From contig NZ_AP018164.1 in assembly GCF_002356315.1 (NCBI RefSeq), forward strand, positions 186,001-250,000: a DNA stretch of 64,000 nt, given 5' to 3'. Positions within the stretch are counted from its first letter, which is position 1. The number at the start of each line of letters is the position of its first letter. Both the position numbers and the translations under genes were made by a program. The DNA is from Mycobacterium shigaense (GTDB lineage Bacteria > Actinomycetota > Actinomycetes > Mycobacteriales > Mycobacteriaceae). Shown one piece after another: positions 43,452 through 52,669 of this stretch. The notes beneath the pieces are model-generated. The model was not told where the DNA came from. It searched no databases and worked only from the letters and a program-made list of their open reading frames with translations.

Positions 43452-45068
43452 TCACCCCTCCTTCGTCTGTGCCCGCGTCAACGACGCCCGGATCTGATGT
43501 TTCAGAACCTTGCCCGCGTCGTTCTTCGGCAGGGCATCGGTGATCACAACCTGTTCTGGCGCCTTGAATTTGGCGACTCCCTTGCTTACCAGCAGGGCGA
43601 GCAGGCTTGCGACGTCGGGGTGCGCCGCGGCGGTGGGCACGATCACCGCGCAGGCCCGTTCTCCGGTGCGTTGGTCGGGTAGCCCGACGACGGCGATCTC
43701 GGCGATGCCGGGATGGTCGGCGAGCAGGTCCTCGACCTCCTTAGCGGAGATGTTCTCGCCGCTGCGGATGATGACGTCCTTCGCGCGGCCCGTCACGACG
43801 AGATATCGCTCATCGGAACCGGCCGAGACCCAGCGCCCCAGGTCGCCGGTGCGGAAAAAGCCCGCCTCGTCGAAAGAGTCGTCTTCGGGATGGCGATAGC
43901 CGACCAGCATCTGCGGGCCGCGCACGCAGATCTCGCCGTCACCGGCCGGTGCGGCCTCGTGCGCGACGAGCTTGATCTCGGCGATCCCGGGCCGCCCGTC
44001 CGTGTCGGCGGCGTGGTCGGCCTCGTTCGGCCGGGGCGCGCCGACGGTCGCGACCGGCACCTCGGTGCAGCCGTAGACTCGGGTGACGGCCGCATGATCG
44101 AAATACCCTGCGGCGCGGTGAATTAGCGATGGCGATACGGAGGCGCCGCCGCAGATGAACACCTTCAAGTCGGGCAGCCGGGTGCCGGCGCCTTCGGCTG
44201 CGGCCAACAACTGCTGCAGAAACGGTGTGGCCCCGGCCATGTGGGTGCACCGCTGCGAGTCCATCAACGCGACCGCCTCGGCCGGCTCCCAGCGGTCCAT
44301 GAGCACCGCTGTCGTGCCCAGCAGCAGCGGGCATTCGAACGCATAGATCGACCCGCCGATATGGGCGATCGGCGAGGGCACCAGGAACGTGTCGCCGGGG
44401 GCGATCATCCACTGGTCGCGCAGCTGACAGATCAGCGCGTGCATCGAGTTGTGGCTGTGCAGCACGCCTTTCGGTCGGCTGGTGGTACCGGAGGTATACA
44501 GGATCATTCGTACCGAATCGGGATCGAGCGCGGGAAACACAGCGGCATCCGGGGCCTGTTCCAGCAGCGCCGGGTACGCGGTGTGCGCACCGGGGTCGCC
44601 GCGCAGCACCACCACCTCCGGGGCTGGGCTCATCGCGGCGGTCACGCGACCCAGCATCGCCGCGTAGTCGTGGCCGCCGTATTTGTTCGGAACGAAAACA
44701 ATTGCGGCGCGGCTGTCTTCGAGGATGAAGCGTAGGTCGTGGTCGCGCAGCGACGGCAGGATCGGATTCACGACCATTCCGGCCAGCGTCGCGGCCAGAT
44801 AGACGACGGCGGCTTCGTGCCAGTTCGGCAACATGAACGACACGACGCTGCCGGTCGGCATCCGCGCCAGCAGGGCCGCCGCCAGGCCGCGGGCCTGTGT
44901 GTGCAGCGTGCCGCAGTCGAGTCGAATATCCTTGTCCACCAACAATGTTCGCTGCGGTGACGCCTCAGCGGCCGCACGCAGCGAATCGGCCAGGGTGGTG
45001 TGCACCCACAAGCCGCTGCGGTATGCCTGCGACGCGTATGCCGTGTCCTGCGCGGCCCGGGTAATCAT
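43452..45068 (-). CDS. Acyl-CoA synthetase / AMP-dependent CoA ligase (FadD-type)
   Basis: 538 residues, full length. AMP-binding motif ILYTSGTTSRPKGVLH near residue 190, VYGCTEVP near 340, GEICVRGPQMLVGY, FFRTGDLGRW and the C-terminal KDVIIRSGENIS and KNDAGKVLKH (catalytic Lys) are all present. It should activate a carboxylic acid to its CoA ester. It sits between a GntR regulator and an SDR in the left arm; the gap to the SDR start is one base. The acid is probably an intermediate or the entry substrate of this cluster. Confidence 0.9.
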   Translation of the reverse strand: MITRAAQDTAYASQAYRSGLWVHTTLADSLRAAAEASPQRTLLVDKDIRLDCGTLHTQARGLAAALLARMPTGSVVSFMLPNWHEAAVVYLAATLAGMVVNPILPSLRDHDLRFILEDSRAAIVFVPNKYGGHDYAAMLGRVTAAMSPAPEVVVLRGDPGAHTAYPALLEQAPDAAVFPALDPDSVRMILYTSGTTSRPKGVLHSHNSMHALICQLRDQWMIAPGDTFLVPSPIAHIGGSIYAFECPLLLGTTAVLMDRWEPAEAVALMDSQRCTHMAGATPFLQQLLAAAEGAGTRLPDLKVFICGGASVSPSLIHRAAGYFDHAAVTRVYGCTEVPVATVGAPRPNEADHAADTDGRPGIAEIKLVAHEAAPAGDGEICVRGPQMLVGYRHPEDDSFDEAGFFRTGDLGRWVSAGSDERYLVVTGRAKDVIIRSGENISAKEVEDLLADHPGIAEIAVVGLPDQRTGERACAVIVPTAAAHPDVASLLALLVSKGVAKFKAPEQVVITDALPKNDAGKVLKHQIRASLTRAQTKEG

Positions 45069-45078
45069 CTCCGCCGGC

Positions 45079-45819
45079 CTAATTATTCACGCGGCGCATC
45101 GTCATCGCGTAGCGGAACTTCGACGACAGGTGCGTGTTGATCGTCACCTGGGCCACCTCGCCGTCGGAGGTCGTATAGGTGCGCCGCATCTGCAGGGCCG
45201 CCGTGCCGGCCTCGGAGCCGAGCCCGTCGGCCAGCTCCGGCGACAGTGGCACTGCGGCGATCTCCTGGTGTAGTTGGGCCACGCTCACGCCGAACAGGTC
45301 CTCGATCAGCGGGAAGATCGGGCCGGCATGACGTTGCAGCAACCTGCCGACCGCGGCGAAGGTCCGGCTGATGTAGTACTCGGTTCGGCACAGTGGCACC
45401 GCCGCACCCTCGGCCTGCCGGAAACCGCGAACCGATAGCCACTGGCTGCCGACCTCGAGTCCGGTCCGGGCCGCCAGATCGGCGTCGATCGTGACCATCG
45501 CGTTGGATTCGATGGTCAGCTGCGCACCGGCCGCGAACGCGACGAGGTCGTCGATCGACATCGCATCCTGGGCATAGGAACTCGACGCCGGCCGGGGAAC
45601 CACCCGAGTGCCCGCCCGCGGTCGCGACGCGACCAGGTTGTCCTCCCGCAGCCGGCGCAGGGCCTCGCGGACCGTGTAGCGGCTCACCGCGAAGCGCTCG
45701 CACAGTTGGTGTTCGGTCGGCAGCTGCGAGCCCACGGGGTAGACCCCGTCGACGATCTCCTTGCGGAGCGTGCGGGCGATCTGGAGGTAGCGGTGGTCGC
45801 CCGCGACGGCCTGGGACAT
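45079..45819 (-). CDS. GntR/HutC-type transcriptional regulator (UTRA domain)
   Basis: 246 residues from the ATG at 45819, which overlaps the upstream stop as TGATG. The winged HTH is at about residues 10-75 (LRKEIVDGVYPVGSQLPTE, then RFAVSRYTVREALRRLRED), followed by a UTRA ligand domain ending in QVTINTHLSSKFRY. UTRA regulators sense small pathway metabolites. It is the only regulator in the eleven-gene divergon, so it probably binds the palindromes at 47560-47603 and controls both arms. Confidence 0.88.
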   Translation of the reverse strand: MSQAVAGDHRYLQIARTLRKEIVDGVYPVGSQLPTEHQLCERFAVSRYTVREALRRLREDNLVASRPRAGTRVVPRPASSSYAQDAMSIDDLVAFAAGAQLTIESNAMVTIDADLAARTGLEVGSQWLSVRGFRQAEGAAVPLCRTEYYISRTFAAVGRLLQRHAGPIFPLIEDLFGVSVAQLHQEIAAVPLSPELADGLGSEAGTAALQMRRTYTTSDGEVAQVTINTHLSSKFRYAMTMRRVNN

Positions 45820-47447
45820 CAACGGCCGTCCGGTTTCGGGCGTAACGCCAGCACGCTGCCGTCGCCGTCCGCCGAGACGTAGAGCGTCCCGTCGGCCGCG
45901 GCGGCGATACCGGCGAACGGGCCCTGCGGCCCGGAAAACGGTGGCATGCCGAGCAGCGGCTTGGGCGTCACGCCCGGAGGCGGACCCACCGGCAGCCCGG
46001 ATGCGATCGTGCGCCGTGCGCCGGTGGTCGCATCGAACGCGATCAGCTCTTTGGCGCCGGCGTCGACGATGTAGAGCACCCCGCCGCGGACCAGAATGCC
46101 CTGCGGGCGTTGCAGATCGGAAACGACGGTGTCAACGGTCGACCCGTGCGGCCGGACCACCCGTCCGGCACCGGCCTCGGCGACCAGACACGTCCCGTCG
46201 GCTTCGACCGCGACGCCGACCGGCTCACGCAGCCCGGTGGCCAGCACCTCGATGCCGCCGGACCGCAGCGAAAGCGACAGCACCCGTCCGGCGCCCAGCT
46301 CCGCAAAGACGACCGCGCCGGGGCTCAGGGCCACGCCGTAGAGCTGGTCGAAACCGTCTGCGAGCAACTCGGTTTCGTTCGCTTCCGGCCGGTAGCGGCT
46401 GACCTGGCCGCCCGAGGTGGTCACGACGAACTCGCCGGGTCCGCTTGCCGCGACGCCGCGCAGGAATCCAGGATAGCCGGGACTGAACAGCATTCCGGCG
46501 GTGTGCAGGGACCCGTCGGGCAGCGCGACGTAAAAGTAGGTGCCGTCGGCGATGTAGAGCTGACCGTCGTGCCCCATCGTCAGGTCCATCGGCCAGTTGA
46601 GCCCGCCGGCAAGCACGGATTCTGTGGTCCCGTCGGGGGAGATCTCGGTGATCTCGCCGGTGAAGTTGGAGACGAACAATTGGTCGCCGACGAAGGTGCA
46701 GTTGTCCAGTCCCGGATTCAGCTGGGCGAGCACCCGCCGTTCGCCGCTGCGCGGATCGATGCGCAACACCTGCCCGTTGGCCACCTGCGTCGAGACGAGG
46801 TAGCCGTGCGCGTCGAACTTGACCGAGTCGGGCACTCCGAGATCGCCCGCGACCCGCTGCGCCGCGCCGCCGTCGGGGTCGATGCGCCAGATCTCGTTGG
46901 CCCCCATCACCGGGAAGTAGAGCAGGCCGTCAGGGCCGACCTCCATCGCGTTCGGCGAGGGCACGTTCTCCAGGAGCACCCGCGGCGGCCCGCCGGAGAG
47001 GTCGAATTCCAGCAGCCGTCCGCCCTCCCGGCATTCGCCGATGAACAGCCGGCCGTGGTACACGGTGATGCCGTTGGCCGACGGGACGTCGTCGCGCAAC
47101 ACCCGTGTCCGGCCTGCGGTGTCGCGCACGCTGACCCGGCCGTCCATCACCTCGGTGGCGTACAGGTTGCCGCTGGCGTCGAAAGCGACATCGTCGGGCG
47201 CCACGATGTCGCCGCCCTTGGGGCTGGCGGTCACGAGTTCCCCGGTGCGATGGTCCAGCACGCTGATCTGACTGCCGGTCACCTGGGCGATGTAGATGCG
47301 ACCGTCCGGCCCGGTGCGCAGGCCGTTGGCGCCGAACAGCCGACTGGGGGCGGTGACCCGCTCGAGTTCCCAGCCCTGCGCGACTTCGACCGGATGCGGC
47401 GCCGCATAGCGCGATGGCTGCGTCGAGATGGCTCGCGAAACGGACAT
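45819..47447 (-). CDS. NHL/SMP-30-like beta-propeller protein, possible lactonase
   Basis: 542 residues from the ATG at 47447. The sequence is a series of ~40-residue repeats of the type 'GPDGRIYIAQ...', 'DASGNLYATEV', 'GPDGLLYFPVMG', 'GHDGQLYIADG' and 'EADGTCLVAEAG', at least ten of them, enough for two six-bladed propellers. No signal peptide is evident, so it should be cytosolic. SMP-30/gluconolactonase relatives hydrolyse lactones, the product type of Baeyer-Villiger enzymes, and one lies in the opposite arm. That role is inference; it could also be non-enzymatic. First gene of the left arm, coupled to GntR. Confidence 0.75.
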   Translation of the reverse strand: MSVSRAISTQPSRYAAPHPVEVAQGWELERVTAPSRLFGANGLRTGPDGRIYIAQVTGSQISVLDHRTGELVTASPKGGDIVAPDDVAFDASGNLYATEVMDGRVSVRDTAGRTRVLRDDVPSANGITVYHGRLFIGECREGGRLLEFDLSGGPPRVLLENVPSPNAMEVGPDGLLYFPVMGANEIWRIDPDGGAAQRVAGDLGVPDSVKFDAHGYLVSTQVANGQVLRIDPRSGERRVLAQLNPGLDNCTFVGDQLFVSNFTGEITEISPDGTTESVLAGGLNWPMDLTMGHDGQLYIADGTYFYVALPDGSLHTAGMLFSPGYPGFLRGVAASGPGEFVVTTSGGQVSRYRPEANETELLADGFDQLYGVALSPGAVVFAELGAGRVLSLSLRSGGIEVLATGLREPVGVAVEADGTCLVAEAGAGRVVRPHGSTVDTVVSDLQRPQGILVRGGVLYIVDAGAKELIAFDATTGARRTIASGLPVGPPPGVTPKPLLGMPPFSGPQGPFAGIAAAADGTLYVSADGDGSVLALRPKPDGR

Positions 47448-47559
47448 GCTTGGCGGGTGTCCTTCCGTCGGCCGGTTGGACTGGACGCTATCAACTGCTA
47501 CTAGTCCAGACAATAGCTGGCGATGCTTCCCGGATTGGCCTTGACAGCAAAGTCTACCG

Positions 47560-47603
47560 ATCGGAATAGTATTCTCCGATGGACAGAATGACATATTTTG
47601 TCC
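47560..47603. promoter_or_regulatory. Two adjacent palindromes in the divergon promoter
   Basis: 47560-47580 is a 21-bp imperfect palindrome with ATCGG/CCGAT ends and the perfect core GAATAGTATTC. Directly next to it, 47581-47603 has arms GGACAGAAT and ATTTTGTCC (8 of 9 match) around GACAT. They sit 60-83 bp before the right-arm SDR and ~113-156 bp before the propeller gene. They are the natural candidates for the GntR operator and overlapping promoters. Confidence 0.6.
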
Positions 47604-47662
47604 GGACATAAGCACACCACACCCGCCGCGGGCAGTGCGGTCAGCGCAGCGGAGAGCAGGTC

Positions 47663-48508
47663 ATGGACGATCCTTTCGGCCTCGACGGTCGTGTCGTCGT
47701 GGTTTCCGGCGCCGGCGGGGGCGGCATCGGCACCACCGTCACGGCCATGACCGCCCGCGCGGGTGCGACGGTCGTCGCGGTGAGCCGGTCGAAGGAAAAC
47801 CTCGACGAGCACATCGCCCCGCTGGCGGCCCAGGGGCTGCCGGTGGTGCCCGTCGCGGCCGATGCGTCCACCGACGAGGGCATCGCCGCGGTGCTCGACC
47901 GCGCGCGCCGCGCCGACGGCACGCTGTACGGGTTGGTGAATGTCGCAGGTGGCGCCGCTCCTTCGACGTGGATGCCGTCGACCCGGGTGACGCGTGCGGA
48001 CTGGCGCACGATCTTCGCCGACAATCTCGAGACGACCTTCTTCATGAGTCGGGCCGTGGCGGCCGAGCTCGTCGCGCAGCACCGGCCGGGGTCGATCGTG
48101 TCGATCTCCTCGATCAGCGGCATGAACACGGCTCCGTTTCACATCGCCTACGGCACGGCCAAGTCCGCGATCGCGGCGATGACGCGGACGATGGCCCTCG
48201 AGTTGGCGCAGGCGGGAATCCGCGTGAATGCCGTGGCGCCCGGCGTCACCGAGACGGCGGCCTCGCGCACCTACGTCGACGAGGATCGCGAGCGGGACCG
48301 CCAGGCGATCGCGATGGGGCGGCGCGGGCGGTCCGAGGAGCAGGCGGGGGCCATCCTGTTTTTGCTCTCGGAGCTGTCGAGTTACGTCACCGGCCAGACG
48401 CTGCTCGTCGACGGCGGCCTGGACCTCAAATGGAGCCATCTGGGCGCCGACAACACGTCACTTTTCCTCAAGGACGAGTCCTTCCGCGCGCAGATCAGGA
48501 GGATGTGA
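47663..48508 (+). CDS. Short-chain dehydrogenase/reductase, first gene of right arm
   Basis: 281 residues. The nucleotide motif is the Gly-rich variant VSGAGGGGIG near 14-23. NVAGGAA near 91 replaces NNAG, SISSISGMN has the catalytic Ser, and YGTAK near 155 the YxxxK. The late GQTLLVDGGLDLKW is standard. Its stop and the Rieske ATG share one base (TGATG). It probably oxidises the alcohol made by the Rieske oxygenase to a ketone, which the Baeyer-Villiger enzyme next door could use. Confidence 0.86.
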   Translation: MDDPFGLDGRVVVVSGAGGGGIGTTVTAMTARAGATVVAVSRSKENLDEHIAPLAAQGLPVVPVAADASTDEGIAAVLDRARRADGTLYGLVNVAGGAAPSTWMPSTRVTRADWRTIFADNLETTFFMSRAVAAELVAQHRPGSIVSISSISGMNTAPFHIAYGTAKSAIAAMTRTMALELAQAGIRVNAVAPGVTETAASRTYVDEDRERDRQAIAMGRRGRSEEQAGAILFLLSELSSYVTGQTLLVDGGLDLKWSHLGADNTSLFLKDESFRAQIRRM

Positions 48509-49884
48509 TGACCGACCTGGCCAAAGATACGGCGGCCGAGGAACTTTCGACACCGATGACGATCGGGGTCGAGGCCTACATCTCCGCGGAGTACGCCCGC
48601 GCCGAACGGGACAAGCTGTGGCGCAAGGTCTGGCAGCAGGTCGGCCGCGTCGAGGAGCTGCCCGAGGTTGGCAGTTACCTGACCTACGACATCCTCGACG
48701 ACTCGATCATCGTGGTGCGCAGCGGTGCCGATGAGTTTCACGCGCACCACAACGTGTGTATGCACCGCGGCCGGCGCCTCGTCGACACGCCCGAGGGCGC
48801 CAAGAACGCCTGTGCCCGCACGCGAAAGTCGTTCGTCTGCGGCTTCCACGGCTGGACCTACGGCCTCGACGGTGCGTGCACGCACATCCGCGAGCAGCAG
48901 GACTGGCAGGACGCGCTCACGCCCGACAACACCCACCTGTGCCCGGTCCGGGTCGATACCTGGGGCGGCTGGTTGTGGATCAACATGGACCCCGACTGCG
49001 AATCGCTGGCCGACTTCCTGTTCCCCGCCGCAAAGATGCTCGACCCCTTCTGCCTGGAGAACCTGCGCTACAAATGGCGCAAGTGGCTGAACTTCGACTG
49101 CAACTGGAAGGTCGCGCTGGAGGCCTTCAACGAGACCTACCACGTCTACACCACGCATCCGGAGTTCAACAAGTTCGGCGAATTCAAGGGCTGGGCGAAA
49201 GCGCAAGGCAGGCACAGCAATATCGGCTACGACGCCCCGGACGACCTCGCGGCGACCAAGTCCAAGATCCGCCTCGGCACCGGCGCCGATCCCCGCGTGT
49301 CGACCGCTCGGATGCAGATCTACACGATGGAGCAAACCAACACCTCCACCACCGAGACGCTGGTGAACGCCGCCAGAAGGCTGGTCGACGAGCTGCCCGA
49401 GGGCACCTCGGCCGACAAGGTGCTCGAGCACTGGCTGGCGTCGGCACGCCGCGACGACGAAGCCCGCGGCGTCATCTGGCCGACGATTCCCTCCGACATC
49501 CTCGGGCAGGCCGGCACCGCGTGGCAGATCTTTCCGAACTTCCAGATCGGGCAGGGTCTGACGGTTGCGCTGTGCTACGGCGCGCGGCCGCACCCCAGCT
49601 ACGATCCCGACAAATGCATCTTCGAGGTTTCTGTCTTCGAGCTGTACCCGAAAGGCCAAGAGCCGCAGACTGAATGGGAGTACACGCCGGTCGGCGACCC
49701 CCGGTGGCGCTCGGTGCTGCCGCAGGACTTCTCCAACATGGCCGCCGTGCAACAGGGCATGAAATCCCTCGGCTTCCCGAGCACCAAGCCCAACCCGTAC
49801 CGCGAGCGCAGCACCGTCAACCTGCACTACCAGCTGTCGAGATACATGGGCACCGGCGAGCCGCAGGAGCTTCGAGATAGATGA
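48508..49884 (+). CDS. Rieske non-heme iron oxygenase, alpha subunit
   Basis: 458 residues. The Rieske centre is C-M-H-R near 84-87 and CGFHGW near 112-117, with an unusually long ~24-residue spacer between them rich in basic residues. The catalytic iron site is in ALEAFNETYHVYTTHPEF near 205-222 (two His), with an Asp expected further on. Such enzymes hydroxylate aromatic or alicyclic rings or demethylate. No beta subunit, ferredoxin or reductase gene lies nearby, so electrons must come from proteins encoded elsewhere. Overlaps both neighbouring genes. Confidence 0.9.
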   Translation: MTDLAKDTAAEELSTPMTIGVEAYISAEYARAERDKLWRKVWQQVGRVEELPEVGSYLTYDILDDSIIVVRSGADEFHAHHNVCMHRGRRLVDTPEGAKNACARTRKSFVCGFHGWTYGLDGACTHIREQQDWQDALTPDNTHLCPVRVDTWGGWLWINMDPDCESLADFLFPAAKMLDPFCLENLRYKWRKWLNFDCNWKVALEAFNETYHVYTTHPEFNKFGEFKGWAKAQGRHSNIGYDAPDDLAATKSKIRLGTGADPRVSTARMQIYTMEQTNTSTTETLVNAARRLVDELPEGTSADKVLEHWLASARRDDEARGVIWPTIPSDILGQAGTAWQIFPNFQIGQGLTVALCYGARPHPSYDPDKCIFEVSVFELYPKGQEPQTEWEYTPVGDPRWRSVLPQDFSNMAAVQQGMKSLGFPSTKPNPYRERSTVNLHYQLSRYMGTGEPQELRDR

Positions 49885-51737
49885 CCATCGCTGACACGCC
49901 GTGCGGACCCACCGAGGTACCGCAGGACGTCGACATCGACGCGATGCGGGCCAAGTACGCCCAGGAGCGCAAGAAGCGCCTGCGCAAGGATGGCGGCGCG
50001 CAGTACCTCGAACTCCACGGTGACCTGGCCGACCTCTACGAGGTAGACCCATACACGCCGGTAGCCGATCGCGCCCCGGTCCACGAAGACATCGAGGTGG
50101 TCGTCCTCGGCGGCGGGTTCTCCGGATTGTTGTCGGGCGCCTACCTGAAAAAGGCTGGTGTGCAGGATGTTCGGATCATCGAAATGGCCGGGGACTTCGG
50201 CGGAGTGTGGTATTGGAACCGTTTCCCGGGCATCCAGTGCGACAACGACGCCTACTGCTACATCCCGATGCTCGAGGAACTCGGCTTCATGCCGAGCAAG
50301 AAGTTCGCCGACGGCGCCGAGATCTTCGCGCATTGCCAGGCCATGGGCAAACACTTCGACCTCTACGACGGCGCGATCTTCTCGACCCGGGTCGAGACCA
50401 TGCGCTGGGACGAGAACAGCAAGCGCTGGCGGCTGATCACCAACCGCGGCGACGACATTCGCGCGCGTTTCGTGGTGATGGCGCAGGGCTCGTACAACAA
50501 GCCAAAGCTGCCCGGCATCCCCGGTATCAAGGAGTACTTGGCTGCCGGCGGCCACGCGTTCCATTCCGCGCGCTGGGACTACGACTACACCGGCGGCGAC
50601 TCGGGGGGCGGCCTGCACAGGCTGGCCGACAAGCGGGTCGCACTCGTCGGGACGGGGGCCACCGGCGTGCAGCTGGTACCGCATCTCGGACGGGACGCCA
50701 AACAGCTCGTCGTGTTCCAGCGCACACCGTCGTCGGTGGACATGCGCGCAAACACGCCCACCGACCCGGTCTGGGCCGCGGCCCTGCAGCCAGGTTGGCA
50801 GGAGCAGCGCAAGCGCAACTTCCACAACTGGTCACCGTTTGTCGGGGTGGTCTTCGGCGAACCGGATCTGGTGTGCGACTTCTGGACCGAATTGGGCCGC
50901 AACATGACCGCCCGGATCGCCGCCAGTCCGGATCCCGCCTCGCTGGGGATCGAGGAGATCATGGCGATACGGGAGGAAGAGGACTACAAGATCATGGAGC
51001 GGCTTCGGCGCCGCGTGGCCGCGCTGGTCGACGACCCCGACACTGCCGAGGCGCTCAAGCCGTACTACCGCTTCATGTGCAAGCGGCCGTGCTCGAGCGA
51101 GACGTACCTGCCTGCGTTCAACCTGCCCAACGTGACACTGGTGGACATATCGGAATCCAAGGGCGTGGAACGCCTGACGGAAAAGGGTATCGTCGCCAAC
51201 GGCGTTGAGTACGAGGTCGATTGCGTCGTGTTCGCCAGCGGATTCGAGATCTCCACGGAGATCAGCCGGCGCTTCGCGGTCGACGTCATCGAGGGCCGAG
51301 ACGGGCTGTCGCTGCTCGACTACTGGCACGACAAGTACCAGACGCTGCACGGCATGACCACCCGCGGATTCCCCAATCAGTTCTTCACAGGCTTCATCCA
51401 GGGCGGCGTCTCGGCCAACACCACCGCGATGTTCGAGCAACAGGCCGAGCACATCGCCTACATCATCGGCGAGGCGCAGAAACGTGGCGCGCGGACCGTC
51501 GAACCCAGTCAGGAGGGTCAGGACGGGTGGGTCAAGACGGTCGCCGACCTCGCGATCGACAACTCGTCCTTCGAGATGTCCTGCACCCCTGGTTATTACA
51601 ACAACGAGGGTCAAGGCGGCGCCAAAGACAATGGTGCATTCCTCGGCGATTTCTACTCGCCGGGCTTCTACGCCTTCGGTGACCTGATCGCCGAGTGGCG
51701 CGTCAGGGGTGACCTGAAAGGCCTTGAGCTTTCATGA
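49881..51737 (+). CDS. Baeyer-Villiger monooxygenase (long N-terminal form)
   Basis: 618 residues, start ATGA overlapping the Rieske stop. N-terminal extension of ~70 residues with the same RAKYAQERKKRLRKDGGAQY pattern as the enzyme at 7890. FAD site VVLGGGFSGLL near 74, GGVWYWNRFPG, fingerprint GHAFHSARWDYDY near 225 (the usual HT is HS here), NADPH site VGTGATG near 256, and SGFE late. It should turn a cyclic ketone into a lactone or an open ketone into an ester. Position between a Rieske oxygenase and SDRs suggests ring attack followed by ring expansion. Confidence 0.9.
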   Translation: MTIADTPCGPTEVPQDVDIDAMRAKYAQERKKRLRKDGGAQYLELHGDLADLYEVDPYTPVADRAPVHEDIEVVVLGGGFSGLLSGAYLKKAGVQDVRIIEMAGDFGGVWYWNRFPGIQCDNDAYCYIPMLEELGFMPSKKFADGAEIFAHCQAMGKHFDLYDGAIFSTRVETMRWDENSKRWRLITNRGDDIRARFVVMAQGSYNKPKLPGIPGIKEYLAAGGHAFHSARWDYDYTGGDSGGGLHRLADKRVALVGTGATGVQLVPHLGRDAKQLVVFQRTPSSVDMRANTPTDPVWAAALQPGWQEQRKRNFHNWSPFVGVVFGEPDLVCDFWTELGRNMTARIAASPDPASLGIEEIMAIREEEDYKIMERLRRRVAALVDDPDTAEALKPYYRFMCKRPCSSETYLPAFNLPNVTLVDISESKGVERLTEKGIVANGVEYEVDCVVFASGFEISTEISRRFAVDVIEGRDGLSLLDYWHDKYQTLHGMTTRGFPNQFFTGFIQGGVSANTTAMFEQQAEHIAYIIGEAQKRGARTVEPSQEGQDGWVKTVADLAIDNSSFEMSCTPGYYNNEGQGGAKDNGAFLGDFYSPGFYAFGDLIAEWRVRGDLKGLELS

Positions 51738-52669
51738 GCGAGTTGCGATTTGACGGCCGCGTCGCCGTGGTGACCGGGGCCGGACGCGGGCTGGGCCGCG
51801 CCTACGCGCATCTGCTCGCCTCGCGCGGGGCGAAGGTGGTCGTCGACGACGCGGGTAGCGAACTCGACGGGGAGGGGGCGGACGCCGGCCCAGCCAAACA
51901 GGTGGTCGACGAGATCACCGCGGCCGGTGGGCAGGCCGTCGCGTGCGGCGCCTCGGTCGCGACCGCCGAGGGGGGCCAGGTCATCATCCGCACGGCGCTC
52001 GAAACCTACGGCGGAATCGACATTCTGGTGCACAACGCCGGCAACGTCCGGCGCGGGTCGCTGAAGGAAATGAGCTACGAGGATTTCGACGCCGTGCTCG
52101 ACGTGCACCTGCGCGGCGCGTTTCACGTGGTGCGGCCGGCCTTCCCGCCGATGTGTGCGGCGGGCTACGGCCGCATCGTGCTGACGTCGTCGATCGGCGG
52201 TCTGTATGGCAATCACAACGTGGCCAACTACGCCGCCGCCAAGGCCGGCGTGATCGGGTTGTCGAACGTCGCCGCGCTCGAGGGCGCCGCGGAGGGCGTG
52301 CAGTGCAACGTGATCGTGCCGGCCGCGGTGACGCGCATGGCCGAAGGCATCGACACCTCGGCCTACCCGCCGATGGGCGCGGAACTCGTTGCCCCCGTAG
52401 TGGGTTGGCTCGCACACGAATCGTGCTCGGTGACGGGCGAGCTGTTCGTCGCGCTGGCGGGTCGCGTGGCGCGGGCGGTCATAGCCGAGAGTCCCGGCGT
52501 GTGCCGGCGCTCATGGACGATCGAGGATGTCGGCACCCATTTGGACGCGATCCGGTACGCCGAGGCACCGCTGATGTTTCCGGTCGTTCCGGACGGACAC
52601 AACGACCACCTCCGCTACAGCTTCGAGCTGGCTCACCGCGCGAACGAGCAAGGAGCGCTTCATGCCTAG
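51734..52669 (+). CDS. Short-chain dehydrogenase/reductase, MFE-2/hydroxyacyl-CoA type
   Basis: 311 residues, ATGA overlap with the monooxygenase. Motifs: VVTGAGRGLGRAYA near 12-25, HNAG near 99, TSSIGGLYGN and YAAAK near 165. The DD after VVV and the GEGADAGPAKQVVDEI insertion are typical of multifunctional-enzyme type (3R)-hydroxyacyl-CoA dehydrogenases. The C-terminal ~80 residues extend past the normal SDR end. A beta-oxidation-like step on a CoA ester is likely. Overlaps the CoA-transferase gene by 8 bp. Confidence 0.85.
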   Translation: MSELRFDGRVAVVTGAGRGLGRAYAHLLASRGAKVVVDDAGSELDGEGADAGPAKQVVDEITAAGGQAVACGASVATAEGGQVIIRTALETYGGIDILVHNAGNVRRGSLKEMSYEDFDAVLDVHLRGAFHVVRPAFPPMCAAGYGRIVLTSSIGGLYGNHNVANYAAAKAGVIGLSNVAALEGAAEGVQCNVIVPAAVTRMAEGIDTSAYPPMGAELVAPVVGWLAHESCSVTGELFVALAGRVARAVIAESPGVCRRSWTIEDVGTHLDAIRYAEAPLMFPVVPDGHNDHLRYSFELAHRANEQGALHA

